The notes: generated from the sequence alone by a model not told the origin. A stretch of DNA of 33,880 nucleotides from Actinomycetes bacterium (GCA_021788115.1 JAJYLA010000024.1:1-33880), one strand, 5' to 3'; positions 21,751 to 29,727 are shown, counted from the first letter of the stretch. Numbers and translations: made by a program.

Positions 21751-22896
21751 GTGTTGACCGCCGACAGACCTGCGTCTTTACCCACATTCCGGCGGCCGGG
21801 AAGGCGCCCGGCGGCGACGGGCGGGGGATTCTGGCTGCTGGTGGTCCTCGTCGCTCTGCTGTGCCTCACCGGGGTCGTCATGGTCCTCTCCGCTTCGTCG
21901 ATCACGAGCCTCCGGCAGTTCGGCACCCCCTGGCACTTCTTCGAGAGGGAGCTGCTGTGGATGGCCATCGGGCTCGGCGGCTTCGTCGTCGCCCTCCGCG
22001 TCGACCACCGCCGGTGGCGCCCGCTGGCCCGGCCCGCCATGGTCGTGAGCGTGGTGCTCCTCTTCGCCGTGCTCGTCCCCGGCGTCGGGGTCCGGGCCGC
22101 CGGCGCGTCCCGCTGGCTGGGGACCTCGTCGCTGCAGATCCAGCCGTCGGAGATCGCCAAGCTGTGCCTGGTGCTCTTCGCCGCGGACGTCTTGGACCGG
22201 CGGGGCGGCACCCGCGACTGGCGCTACCAGATGGCGCCGGTGCTCGCCGTCCTGGCCCTGCTCGTGCTGCTCGTCATCGTCCAGCCCGACATGGGCACGT
22301 CCATGGTGCTGGCGCTGATCGCCATGGCGATGATGATCACCGCCGGGCTGCCCCTCCGCCCCTTGGCCGGCCTCGTCGCCGCCGGGGTGGGGTGCGGGAT
22401 GCTCATGGCCGTGGCAGCGCCGTACCGGTGGCGCAGGCTGACGGCGTTCTTGCATCCTTTCAAAGACGCCTCCAACACCGGCTACCAGTCGGTGCAGGCG
22501 CTCCTCGCCATGAGCCACGGACAGGTGCTCGGCGACGGGCTCGGGTCGAGCATCGCAAGCTACGGCTACCTGCCCAACGCCCAGACCGATTTCATCTTCG
22601 CGGTGATCGGCGAGGAAACCGGGATGGTCGGCGGGCTTCTCTTGAGCGGCCTGTTCCTCACCGTCGGTCTGGTCGGCACCCGCGTCGCCTGCCGCGCCCC
22701 GAGCCGTTACGCGGCGCTCGTCGCCGCCGGGATCACGGCGTGGCTCGTCGGCCAGGCGGCGATCAACATCGGTGCGGTGGTCGGGCTCTTCCCCGTCACC
22801 GGCGTCCCCCTCCCGTTCGTGTCCTTCGGCGGCTCGGCCCTGGTCATCACCATGTTCGCGGCGGGGATGCTGGCCAACATCGCCCGCCAGTCGTGA
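21751..22896 (+). CDS. ftsW: septal peptidoglycan polymerase FtsW (SEDS family)
   Basis: A SEDS-family glycosyltransferase that polymerises lipid II with FtsI at the septum. The product from GTG 21751 has 381 residues and about ten membrane helices. RWLGTSSLQIQPSEIAKL is the conserved SEDS loop, and VIVQPDMGTSMVLALI and NAQTDFIFAVIGEETG follow. The end is PLPFVSFGGSALV, the family signature. Start choice rests on AGGAGG nine bases upstream. The alternative GTG 21652 would overlap mraY by 4 nt and add 33 Arg/Pro-rich residues. Its stop overlaps the murG start (GTGA). RodA is a paralogue, but the position inside the dcw cluster supports FtsW. Confidence 0.95.
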   Translation: MLTADRPASLPTFRRPGRRPAATGGGFWLLVVLVALLCLTGVVMVLSASSITSLRQFGTPWHFFERELLWMAIGLGGFVVALRVDHRRWRPLARPAMVVSVVLLFAVLVPGVGVRAAGASRWLGTSSLQIQPSEIAKLCLVLFAADVLDRRGGTRDWRYQMAPVLAVLALLVLLVIVQPDMGTSMVLALIAMAMMITAGLPLRPLAGLVAAGVGCGMLMAVAAPYRWRRLTAFLHPFKDASNTGYQSVQALLAMSHGQVLGDGLGSSIASYGYLPNAQTDFIFAVIGEETGMVGGLLLSGLFLTVGLVGTRVACRAPSRYAALVAAGITAWLVGQAAINIGAVVGLFPVTGVPLPFVSFGGSALVITMFAAGMLANIARQS

Positions 22897-24035
22897 TCGG
22901 GCGGCGGGCCTCGAGGCCTCCGGCGCGGGTGTGGGCGATCATCGCCGGCGGTGGCACGGGCGGCCACGTCGTACCCGCCATCGCCATCGGCCGCGCCCTG
23001 GTGGAGCGGGGGCATCCCGCGGGTTCGATCCGTTTCGTCGGGTCGCGCCGGGGGATCGAGGGCCGCCTCGTGCCGGCAGCAGGGTTCGACCTGACGGTCC
23101 TTCCCGGCCGGGGTATCGCCCGGCGGTTCACCTGGGACAACGCCGGGGCCGCCGGCGGGCTGCTCGTGGCCGCAGCCGAAGCGCTCGTCCTGGTGCGCCG
23201 GCTCCGCCCCGCGGTGGTGGTATCCGTCGGCGGCTATGCCAGCGTGGCGTGCGCCCTGGCCGCGGCGCTGTGGCGGGTGCCGCTCGTGGTGGCCGAGCAG
23301 AACGCGTCGCCCGGGCTCGCCAACCGCCTCGCAGGACGGGCCGCAGCGGCGTGCGCGACGTCCTGGCCGGGAACCCGCCTGCCGCGCGCCGTGGTGACGG
23401 GCAACCCGGTACGGCCGGAGATCCTCGCTGTCGACCGCTCGCCGGAGGGCATGCGCTCGGCGCGCCGGGCGCTTGACCTCCCCGAGGACGCGCTCGTCGT
23501 CGCGGCTGCCGGCGGATCCCTCGGCGCGCGGCGGATCAACGACGCCGTGCTCGGCCTGGTGCGCCTGTGGAGGGACCGCCGCGGGGTCGCCGTGCGGCAC
23601 GTGGTCGGCGAGAGGGACTTCGACGTCGTGTCTGCCGGCTCGCCCGATACGGGGGAGGGCGGGCTGGCGTACCAGCAGGTGCGTTTCGAGGACCGGATGG
23701 ACCTCCTGCTGGCCGCCTCCGACGTGACGGTGCAGCGGGCGGGGGCGAGCACCGTGTCCGAACTGGTCGCCGCCGCCGTACCGTCCATCCTGGTGCCGCT
23801 TCCCGGCGCCCCCGGCGACCACCAGACCCTCAACGCCCGCCGCCTCGCCGACGCCGGCGCTGCAGTCATGGTGCCCGACGCGGAGCTCGACGCCGCACGG
23901 CTGGCCGCGGAGCTGGACCGCCTTCTCGGCGACGAGGCGGTGCGCCGGGCGATGAGCAAGGCGTGCGCCGCCCTCGCCCGCCCCGGCGCTGCCGACGCGG
24001 TGGCCGCCCTCGTCGAGGAGCACGCCCGTGGTTGA
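22893..24035 (+). CDS. murG: UDP-GlcNAc transferase MurG
   Basis: A 380-residue GT-B glycosyltransferase that converts lipid I to lipid II at the inner membrane face. GGGTGGHVVPAIAIG in the N-terminal domain is the diphosphate loop. VVSVGGYASV and VVAEQNASPGLANR follow, and the C-terminal domain has AAGGSLGARRIN, QRAGASTVSEL and PLPGAPGDHQTLNARRL, all typical of MurG. GTG 22893 overlaps the ftsW stop by 4 nt. The Arg/Ala-rich first 12 residues are less conserved. Its last 8 nt overlap murC. Confidence 0.97.
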   Translation: MIGRRASRPPARVWAIIAGGGTGGHVVPAIAIGRALVERGHPAGSIRFVGSRRGIEGRLVPAAGFDLTVLPGRGIARRFTWDNAGAAGGLLVAAAEALVLVRRLRPAVVVSVGGYASVACALAAALWRVPLVVAEQNASPGLANRLAGRAAAACATSWPGTRLPRAVVTGNPVRPEILAVDRSPEGMRSARRALDLPEDALVVAAAGGSLGARRINDAVLGLVRLWRDRRGVAVRHVVGERDFDVVSAGSPDTGEGGLAYQQVRFEDRMDLLLAASDVTVQRAGASTVSELVAAAVPSILVPLPGAPGDHQTLNARRLADAGAAVMVPDAELDAARLAAELDRLLGDEAVRRAMSKACAALARPGAADAVAALVEEHARG

Positions 24036-25503
24036 GCCGGGCCGCGCCGGCGGGGCCGGCGGGGCCGGCGCGGGAGGCGCGGGAGGCGCCGGAGGCGCGA
24101 GAGGCGCCGGACGGCCCGATCTCTCCCGTCCACGCCGGATCCACCTCGTGGGTGTCGGCGGCTCGGGGATGAGCGCCATCGCCACGGTGCTCGCCGGCAT
24201 GGGTCACCGAGTGAGCGGCAGCGACGCCGCCGGGAGCGCCGTTCTGGACCGCCTGGCCCGGCGGGGCCTCGACGTGCACGGCGGCCACGACCCCGCATGG
24301 GTCGACGACGCCGAGGTAATCGCCATCTCGACGGCCATCCCCGCTCAAAACGTGGAGGTCCGCGAGGCGCTGCGGCGGGGCATGACGGTCTGGCGGCGAT
24401 CGCAGCTGCTCGCCGCCATCTGCGCTCGGCGGCGCACCGTCGCGGTGTCGGGGTCGCACGGCAAGACGACGACCTCGGCCATGCTGGCGCTCGTCCTGCG
24501 CGACGCCGGCCTCCGGCCCTCGATGATCGTCGGGGGCGACGTCGCCGGCGCCGGCTCGGGCGCGGTGTGGGATCCGGCCGGAGAGTGGTTGGTCGTGGAG
24601 GCCGACGAGAGCGACGGCACGTTCGTGGAGCTCGGCGCCGAGGCGGTCGTCGTCACGAGCGTCGGATCCGATCACGCCGATTTCTACGGAGGGACGGAGG
24701 CGCTGCGAGAGGCGTTCGTCCGCTTCGTCCGTGAGGCGCCCGGGCCGGTCGTGCTGTGCGCGGACGACCCCGGCAGCGCCTCCCTCGAGCAGGTCGTTGC
24801 GGCAGGGCCCGAGCGAGTCGTCACCTACGGGACGGCGGCCACGGCGTCGGTGCGGATCGCCGACGTCGTGGTGGAGCGCTCCGCCGCCCATTTCTCCCTG
24901 GCGGCCGGTGGCGAGACGGTCGGACGGTTCTCGCTCCCCGTGCCCGGCCTCCACAACGTCCGCAACGCCACCGCCGCTCTCGCCACGGCGCATGCCCTCG
25001 GCGTGGCGTGGGAGGTCGCGGGCCGCGGCCTCGCCGGCTACACGGGCGTCGCCCGCCGCTACGAGCAGCGCGGGGTCCGGTCGGGGGTGACCTACATCGA
25101 CGACTACGCCCACAACCCGGAGAAGGTGGAGGCGGCGCTGGCCACCGCCCGGGCGGGGGGATGGTCCCGCGTCGTGGCGGTTTTCCAGCCGCACCGGTAC
25201 TCCCGGACGGAGGCGCTGTGGCGCCAGCTCGGCGAGGCCTGTGCCGCGGCGGACGTGCTCCTCGTGACCGACGTGTATCCCGCGGGGGAGCGGCCGCGGG
25301 CGGGCGTGTCGGGCCGGCTCGTTGCGGACGCTGCACGCGCCGCGCGCGCCGGCGCGGACGTGCGTTACGAGCCGACGCTCGAGGGTGTCGCCCGGGCGCT
25401 TCGAGACGAGCTGCGCCCGGGGGACCTATGCATCACCCTCGGTGCCGGGGACGTGACGACACTGGCGGCATCGCTCCTCGGGGAAGCCGACGCCGATGGG
25501 TGA
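24028..25503 (+). CDS. murC: UDP-MurNAc--L-alanine ligase MurC
   Basis: A 491-residue Mur ligase adding L-alanine to UDP-MurNAc. After an unusual Gly/Ala-rich first 30 residues the Rossmann start HLVGVGGSGMSAIA appears, then the ATP loop GSHGKTTTSAM (142-152). VVEADESDGTF, the SVGSDHADFYGG segment where the usual NIExDH is altered, PGLHNVRNATAA and DDYAHNPEKVEA in the C-terminal domain follow. GTG 24028 overlaps murG by 8 nt. The N-terminal Gly/Ala run is encoded by imperfect short GC repeats (24049-24108) and is probably unstructured. murB overlaps its end by 8 nt. Confidence 0.95.
   Translation: MVEPGRAGGAGGAGAGGAGGAGGARGAGRPDLSRPRRIHLVGVGGSGMSAIATVLAGMGHRVSGSDAAGSAVLDRLARRGLDVHGGHDPAWVDDAEVIAISTAIPAQNVEVREALRRGMTVWRRSQLLAAICARRRTVAVSGSHGKTTTSAMLALVLRDAGLRPSMIVGGDVAGAGSGAVWDPAGEWLVVEADESDGTFVELGAEAVVVTSVGSDHADFYGGTEALREAFVRFVREAPGPVVLCADDPGSASLEQVVAAGPERVVTYGTAATASVRIADVVVERSAAHFSLAAGGETVGRFSLPVPGLHNVRNATAALATAHALGVAWEVAGRGLAGYTGVARRYEQRGVRSGVTYIDDYAHNPEKVEAALATARAGGWSRVVAVFQPHRYSRTEALWRQLGEACAAADVLLVTDVYPAGERPRAGVSGRLVADAARAARAGADVRYEPTLEGVARALRDELRPGDLCITLGAGDVTTLAASLLGEADADG
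24049..24108 (+). repeat. GC-rich microsatellite-like repeats in murC 5' end
   Basis: Imperfect units based on GGCGGGGCC and GGAGGCGC run from 24049 to 24108. They encode a Gly/Ala-rich stretch of about 20 residues that other MurC proteins lack. Confidence 0.7.
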
Positions 25504-26518
25504 ACCCACCGGGGACCCCACCGCGGGCACGGCCCTGCGCAGGGCTCGCAGCGGCGGGCCCGTCGCGGCGGCGCTGGAGGAACTGGCGTGCCTGGGTGAC
25601 GCGGTGGCGGCGCCCGGGGAGCTCGGAGCTCTCACCACCTACCGCGTCGGAGGCCGGGCGGCTATCCGGGTCACCGTCGGGGACGAAGGGCAGCTGAGCC
25701 ATGTGGCGTCCGCGGTCAGGGCATCGGGTCTGCCCGTCCTCGTCGTCGGGCGAGGCTCGAACCTGCTCGTCGCCGACGCGGGCTTCCCGGGGATCGCCGT
25801 CGTCCTTGACCCGGAGCGATTCGGGGACATCCGCATCGACGGCACCCGCGTGCGGGCCGGGGCCGCCGTCGCCCTGCCGGCGCTGGCCCGACGAACCGTC
25901 GAGGCCGGGCTCACCGGCCTGGAATGGGCCGTGGGAGTCCCCGGCTCGGTCGGCGGGGGGGTGCGTATGAACGCCGGGGGCCACGGCTCGGACATCGCGC
26001 ACAGCCTCGAATGGTGCCGGGTCGTGCGTGTGGGCGGAGAGGGCCGAGCGGTCGCTTCGAGCCTCGGTCTCGAACAGCTCGACTATGCGTACCGGCGCTC
26101 GGCGATCGGGCCGGCCGACGTCGTCGTGGAGGCGGGGTTCGCCCTCGCTCCGGGGGACCGAGCGACGGGCCGGGCGACAATCCGCGACATCGTCCGCTGG
26201 CGGCGCGAGCATCAACCGGGAGGACAGAACGCCGGGTCCGTTTTCACGAACCCGCCGGGCGAGCCCCCGGCGAACTCGGCGGGGTGGTTGATCGAAGCCG
26301 CCGGCCTCAAGGGCCGGCGAAGCGGGAGCGCGATGGTCTCGACGAAGCACGCCAACTTCATCCAGGCGGATCCCGGCGGCTCGGCGGACGACGTGCGCCG
26401 TCTCATCGATGAGATCCGCGCCGGGGTCGAGCGGGCCCACGGGGTGATGCTCGGCATCGAGGTACGGCCTGTCGGCTTCGACCAAATATCAACGTCAACT
26501 GGAGGTCTAGGGTCGTGA
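25496..26518 (+). CDS. murB: UDP-N-acetylenolpyruvoylglucosamine reductase MurB
   Basis: A 340-residue FAD enzyme that reduces UDP-GlcNAc-enolpyruvate to UDP-MurNAc. The FAD domain has TTYRVGGRAAIRV, VVGRGSNLLVADAGFPG and GLEWAVGVPGSVGGGVRMNAGG. YRRSAIG holds the substrate arginine, NAGSVFTNPP contains the proton-donor serine (Ser248), and GIEVRPVG the catalytic glutamate (Glu322). The layout is of the short type without the extra tyrosine loop. ATG 25496 overlaps murC by 8 nt. The first 30 residues are a poorly conserved extension. The last codons are unusually AT-rich for this window (DQISTSTGG) and contain the ribosome binding site of ftsQ. Confidence 0.96.
   Translation: MGEPTGDPTAGTALRRARSGGPVAAALEELACLGDAVAAPGELGALTTYRVGGRAAIRVTVGDEGQLSHVASAVRASGLPVLVVGRGSNLLVADAGFPGIAVVLDPERFGDIRIDGTRVRAGAAVALPALARRTVEAGLTGLEWAVGVPGSVGGGVRMNAGGHGSDIAHSLEWCRVVRVGGEGRAVASSLGLEQLDYAYRRSAIGPADVVVEAGFALAPGDRATGRATIRDIVRWRREHQPGGQNAGSVFTNPPGEPPANSAGWLIEAAGLKGRRSGSAMVSTKHANFIQADPGGSADDVRRLIDEIRAGVERAHGVMLGIEVRPVGFDQISTSTGGLGS
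26501..26505 (+). promoter_or_regulatory. Shine-Dalgarno of ftsQ inside murB
   Basis: GGAGG at 26501-26505 lies nine bases before GTG 26515 and within the last codons of murB. It fixes the ftsQ start at the GTGA overlap. Confidence 0.6.
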
Positions 26519-27666
26519 GAGCGCTCCGTCCCCCCAGAGAGTGGCTGGTCGGCAGGGTCCGGTCCCGCGCGCGGCCCGCCTCTCCGCCGGGAGGAGGCGC
26601 GCCGGCGGGAGGCCGTCCGGCGCCGGCGGAACGGGGTCGGGCGTCGCAGGGCGGCGGGTCGCGGGAGGCCGTCTCGCGGGAGGCCGTCGGGCGGGAGGCC
26701 GTCGGGCGGGAGGCTACGTTGCGGGGATCCGGGCCGGCAGGCGACCGGGCGGGTGCGCCGCATCGGGGCGGGTGGCGCGTGGGGCCGGGTCCGCACATCG
26801 ACCCCCGCTTCGCACGGCGCTGGGTCGAGGTACGCCGGGAGCAGGGCCGTCGAAGGCTGCGGATCCTGCTGGCGTCTCTCGGGGCCGTCGCCACCGCCGC
26901 CGTCGCCGCGGGCGTCGTCTACTCGCCGCTGATGGAGGTGCGCCACGTTCGAGTCGCCGGTGCCGACACCGCCGTGCGCTCCGAAGTGCTCCACGTGTCG
27001 GGACTGGCGCGTGCTCCGCTGATGGTGCACGTGCGCAGCGGCGCCATCGCCGCGCGCCTCGACGCGATCCCCGACCTCGGCGGGGCCCACGTGAGCCGCT
27101 CGTGGCCGTTTACCGTGGAGATCCGCCTCACCGTGCGCACCCCGGTCGCCGCCGTCGCCCGCACGGGTGCAGGGCCCCACAGCTGGGCCACCGTCGACGC
27201 CACGGGGCGCGTGCTCGCCGACGTGGCCAGCATCCCGCGGGGGCTGCCGACGCTGACCGGCGTGGGCGCCCCGCCGCCGCCCGGGTCGTGGTTCGCCGGC
27301 TCCCCCGGTGCGCGGGTGGGACCCGTTGACCCGGGCGGCCCCCCCCTGGCCGATCTGAACGCGGCGGCCGACTCGGCGAGCGCACCGGGTGGCATAGCGG
27401 CGGCGCTCGCGATAGCGGCCGCGCTGCCCAAGGCGGTGCGGGCTCAGGTGCTGAGCGTGGACGTAGCAGCCGACGGGGCGCTGTCGCTGTCCCTCGCACC
27501 GCGGTCGCCGGCGTCGGGTCCCGTCCTCGTAATCCTGGGGGATGGGTCCCACCTGGGGGCGAAGATCACGGCCCTGGCCACACTCGTCGGCGAGGCGCAC
27601 CTTTCCGGGGTGCGCGCCATCGATCTGACCGTGCCCGACCGCCCCGTGACGCGGAGCAACCCTTGA
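26515..27666 (+). CDS. ftsQ: cell division protein FtsQ
   Basis: A 383-residue bitopic division scaffold protein. A long Arg/Gly/Ala-rich cytoplasmic tail (1-113) precedes one membrane helix (about 115-136). A POTRA domain follows, beginning SPLMEVRHVRVAGADTAVRSEVL, with DLGGAHVSRSWPFTVEIRLTVRTPVA as the second half. The FtsQ beta-domain comes next (TGRVLADVASIPRGLPTLTG). The tail contains four five-residue repeats (REAVS, REAVG, REAVG, REATL) at about 50-69. FtsQ connects early Z-ring proteins with FtsL and FtsI/FtsW. GTG 26515 overlaps the murB stop (GTGA), and GGAGG is nine bases upstream. A 295-nt leader region separates it from ftsZ. Confidence 0.93.
   Translation: MRALRPPREWLVGRVRSRARPASPPGGGAPAGGRPAPAERGRASQGGGSREAVSREAVGREAVGREATLRGSGPAGDRAGAPHRGGWRVGPGPHIDPRFARRWVEVRREQGRRRLRILLASLGAVATAAVAAGVVYSPLMEVRHVRVAGADTAVRSEVLHVSGLARAPLMVHVRSGAIAARLDAIPDLGGAHVSRSWPFTVEIRLTVRTPVAAVARTGAGPHSWATVDATGRVLADVASIPRGLPTLTGVGAPPPPGSWFAGSPGARVGPVDPGGPPLADLNAAADSASAPGGIAAALAIAAALPKAVRAQVLSVDVAADGALSLSLAPRSPASGPVLVILGDGSHLGAKITALATLVGEAHLSGVRAIDLTVPDRPVTRSNP
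26661..26720 (+). repeat. four 15-bp in-frame repeats within ftsQ
   Basis: The unit GCGGGAGGCCGTCGG starts at 26661, 26676, 26691 and 26706; the second and third copies are identical and the outer ones differ in the last bases. They encode the REAVx repeats of the cytoplasmic tail. Confidence 0.9.
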
Positions 27667-27677
27667 CCGGGCGATCC

Positions 27678-27706
27678 TTGACCGCGCGTCGAAGCCCGGG
27701 TACTGT
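27678..27706 (+). promoter_or_regulatory. ftsZ promoter candidate
   Basis: TTGACC (27678-27683), a 17-bp spacer and TACTGT (27701-27706) lie just after the ftsQ stop. A start near 27713 would give a leader of about 250 nt before ftsZ. Confidence 0.55.
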
Positions 27707-27724
27707 CTCGACCCGTCCGGGAGG

Positions 27725-27752
27725 TTGACATAACTCTCTACTTGAAGTCAAG
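27725..27752 (+). promoter_or_regulatory. AT-rich TTGACATAACTCT element with dyad upstream of ftsZ
   Basis: TTGACA (27725-27730) is a perfect -35 hexamer, but no good -10 follows at 16-19 bp. It continues as TAACTCTCTA and then the dyad CTTGA-AG-TCAAG (27741-27752). From memory, a similar TTGACATAACTCT box occurs upstream of ftsZ in other actinobacteria, so it may be a conserved promoter or operator. Confidence 0.45.
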
Positions 27753-27771
27753 GATTTTCTGCCGGAAGGTT

Positions 27772-27941
27772 GCCGGGATCCGCCCCGGCGGCACGGCGGC
27801 GTGGCACTGTCTGAACCATCCAGGCGAACACCCAGCGCGCAACCGCTGCGGGGAGGCGATGACTGATCGCTGCAGCCCCGTTTCTTTTTCCCCCGACGAT
27901 CGTTAGACATCGAGACAGTCCCACCGAGAGGCGGGCTGCAG
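27772..27941 (+). promoter_or_regulatory. structured 5' leader of ftsZ, possible attenuator
   Basis: The leader contains a hairpin GCCGGG/CCCGGC (27772-27777 with 27784-27789) and a terminator-like stem (27849-27880). It also has ACTGTCT (27806-27812) complementary to AGACAGT (27913-27919), and CTGCAGCCC (27870-27878) complementary to GGGCTGCAG (27933-27941). The last pairing uses the right arm of the terminator-like stem, so the two exclude each other. The ftsZ Shine-Dalgarno lies 10 nt further on. All pairings are read by eye, without energy calculation. Confidence 0.45.
27849..27890 (+). terminator. intrinsic terminator-like hairpin with T-run before ftsZ
   Basis: CGGGG (27849-27853) pairs with CCCCG (27876-27880), and inside it GCGAT (27856-27860) pairs with ATCGC (27866-27870) around GACTG. 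TTTCTTTTTC (27881-27890) follows directly, the only such T-run in the window. It could end the ftsQ operon transcript or attenuate ftsZ. Confidence 0.5.
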
Positions 27942-27950
27942 TAGTGCCCG

Positions 27951-27956
27951 GGAGGG
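27951..27956 (+). promoter_or_regulatory. Shine-Dalgarno of ftsZ
   Basis: GGAGGG at 27951-27956 is five bases before ATG 27962 and decides this start over the in-frame GTG at 27944. Confidence 0.8.
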
Positions 27957-27961
27957 TATTC

Positions 27962-29044
27962 ATGGCCGGTGGCGCCCAGAACTACATAGCCGTGATCAAG
28001 GTCGTCGGTATCGGCGGCGGCGGCGTCAACGCGGTGAACCGCATGATCGACGCCGGTCTGAAGGGCGTCGAGTTCATCGCCATCAACACGGACGCGCAGG
28101 CTCTGCTCATGAGCGACGCGGACGTCAAGCTGGACATCGGGCGGCAGCTCACCCGAGGCCTGGGTGCGGGAAGCGATCCCGAAGTCGGGCGGGCGGCTGC
28201 CGAAGAGCACCGGGACGAGATCGAAGAAGTGCTGAAGGGCGCCGACATGGTGTTCATCACCGCGGGCAAGGGGGGCGGCACCGGCACCGGGGGCGCCCCG
28301 GTGGTCGCGGAGGTCGCCAAGTCGCTCGGGGCGCTCACCATCGGGGTCGTGACCAGGCCGTTCTCGTTCGAGGGTCGTCGCCGGTCCGTGCAGGCGGAGT
28401 CCGGCATCCAGCGTCTGAAGGAAAAGGTGGACACGCTCATCGTGATCCCCAACGACAGGCTGCTCACCGTGTCCAACGACAAGACCTCGATGGTGAACGC
28501 TTTCAAGATGGCGGACGAGGTTCTTCTCCAGGGCGTCCAGGGGATCACCGATCTGATCACGACCCCCGGCCTGATCAACACGGACTTCGCGGACGTCAAG
28601 ATGATCATGAGCAATGCCGGGACGGCGATCATGGGCATCGGCACGGCGTCGGGCGACGGGCGGGCGGTCACAGCGGCGAGGCTGGCGATCACCTCCCCGC
28701 TCCTCGAGGCGTCGATCGAGGGGGCGCGGGGCATCCTCCTCAACATCGCCGGCGGCAGCGACCTCGGGCTGTTCGAGGTCAACGAGGCGGCCGAGATCAT
28801 CCACGGAGTCGCCCATCCCGACGCCAACATCATCTTCGGTCAGGTGATCGACGATTCGATGGGCGACGAGGTTCGCGTCACGGTGATCGCCGCGGGATTC
28901 GAGCGTTGGGACGACCAGCCCGAAAAGGGACGTGCGCCCGCGCCGGGGATCGGGCTTCTCGAGACCGAGCGCGGGCTGCGCGACAGCGAGGACGAACTGG
29001 GTCTGGTGAGCGACGAGTTCGACGTCCCGGATTTCCTGAAGTAA
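27962..29044 (+). CDS. ftsZ: cell division protein FtsZ
   Basis: The tubulin-like GTPase that forms the Z ring, 360 residues. Motifs are [16 protein letters not shown], the tubulin signature GGGTGTG at 104-110, the [14 protein letters not shown] region, the T7-loop neighbourhood [11 protein letters not shown], and [13 protein letters not shown]. The C-terminal linker is short, about 40 residues. The end FDVPDFLK is the conserved peptide that binds SepF in actinobacteria, where FtsA is absent; no ftsA gene lies here. The start at ATG 27962 is set by GGAGGG five bases before. It is expressed from its own promoter region with a structured leader. pgeF starts 2 nt after the stop codon. Confidence 0.98.
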   Translation: MAGGAQNYIAVIKVVGIGGGGVNAVNRMIDAGLKGVEFIAINTDAQALLMSDADVKLDIGRQLTRGLGAGSDPEVGRAAAEEHRDEIEEVLKGADMVFITAGKGGGTGTGGAPVVAEVAKSLGALTIGVVTRPFSFEGRRRSVQAESGIQRLKEKVDTLIVIPNDRLLTVSNDKTSMVNAFKMADEVLLQGVQGITDLITTPGLINTDFADVKMIMSNAGTAIMGIGTASGDGRAVTAARLAITSPLLEASIEGARGILLNIAGGSDLGLFEVNEAAEIIHGVAHPDANIIFGQVIDDSMGDEVRVTVIAAGFERWDDQPEKGRAPAPGIGLLETERGLRDSEDELGLVSDEFDVPDFLK

Positions 29045-29046
29045 CG

Positions 29047-29727
29047 ATGGTCGGGGTCGGAGCCCACCCGGTCGAGTGGAGCCTCGCCGGCGGCATCCGG
29101 GTCCGCAGCACCGGCTGCGCCCAGGGCGACCTGGCGGGAGCCGGTCCGGCCGTGGAGGCGCGGCGCGCTGCGGTCGTGAACCTGCCGTGGACCCTTCTCA
29201 CCCAGGTGCACGGGGCTCGGGTCGTGATCGTCGATGAGCCCGGCGCGGCGTCGGGGGAGCCGGCCGACGCTGCTGTGACCACGGTAAGGGGCGCGGCGCT
29301 CGCGGTGCTGACCGCCGACTGCGCCCCAGTCGCCCTGGCGAGCCCGCAGGGGATCCTCGGGGTCGTGCACGCCGGGTGGCGGGGCCTGCGGGCCGGGGTA
29401 GTCGAAGCGGCGGTTACCGCGATGCGGCGCCTCGGTGCGACCCGCGTCGAGGCTGTCGTCGGTCCCTGCGTACATCCGTGCTGCTATTCGTTCGGGCAGG
29501 AGGACCTCGACAGCGTCGCCCGGCGCCTCGGACCGCAGGTGCGGGCGGTCGACCGGCAAGGACGGCCTGCCCTCGACCTGCCCGCGGGCGTCCGCGCCGC
29601 CTTGCACTCGGCCGGCGCGACCTTCCTCGGCGAGGCCGGGATCTGCACGGGGTGCTCCGAGTGGCACTGGTCGGCGCGCGCCGCGGGCGACACACGGCGA
29701 CAGGCGACGGTGGTATGGCGGCCGTGA
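29047..29727 (+). CDS. pgeF: peptidoglycan editing factor PgeF (YfiH, purine nucleoside phosphorylase-like)
   Basis: A 226-residue protein of the YfiH/laccase-domain family. The zinc/copper-site residues are seen as His55 in TQVHGARVV, Cys92 in LTADCAPVAL and His109 in VVHAGWRGL. GICTGCSEWHWSARA near the end is also conserved. Family members were first called polyphenol oxidases; later work showed purine nucleoside phosphorylase/adenosine deaminase activity and a role in keeping serine out of the peptidoglycan stem peptide. The position directly behind ftsZ is common in Gram-positive bacteria and fits the cell-wall role. ATG 29047 is 2 nt after the ftsZ stop, and the end overlaps the yggS gene. 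Confidence 0.92.
   Translation: MVGVGAHPVEWSLAGGIRVRSTGCAQGDLAGAGPAVEARRAAVVNLPWTLLTQVHGARVVIVDEPGAASGEPADAAVTTVRGAALAVLTADCAPVALASPQGILGVVHAGWRGLRAGVVEAAVTAMRRLGATRVEAVVGPCVHPCCYSFGQEDLDSVARRLGPQVRAVDRQGRPALDLPAGVRAALHSAGATFLGEAGICTGCSEWHWSARAAGDTRRQATVVWRP

Noticed and set aside
27859-27906. A 15-codon ORF ([15 protein letters not shown]) in the ftsZ leader
   Set aside because: Its GGGAGG is only two bases from the ATG, too close to work well, and the ORF coincides with the terminator-like hairpin and T-run, which explain the composition better.
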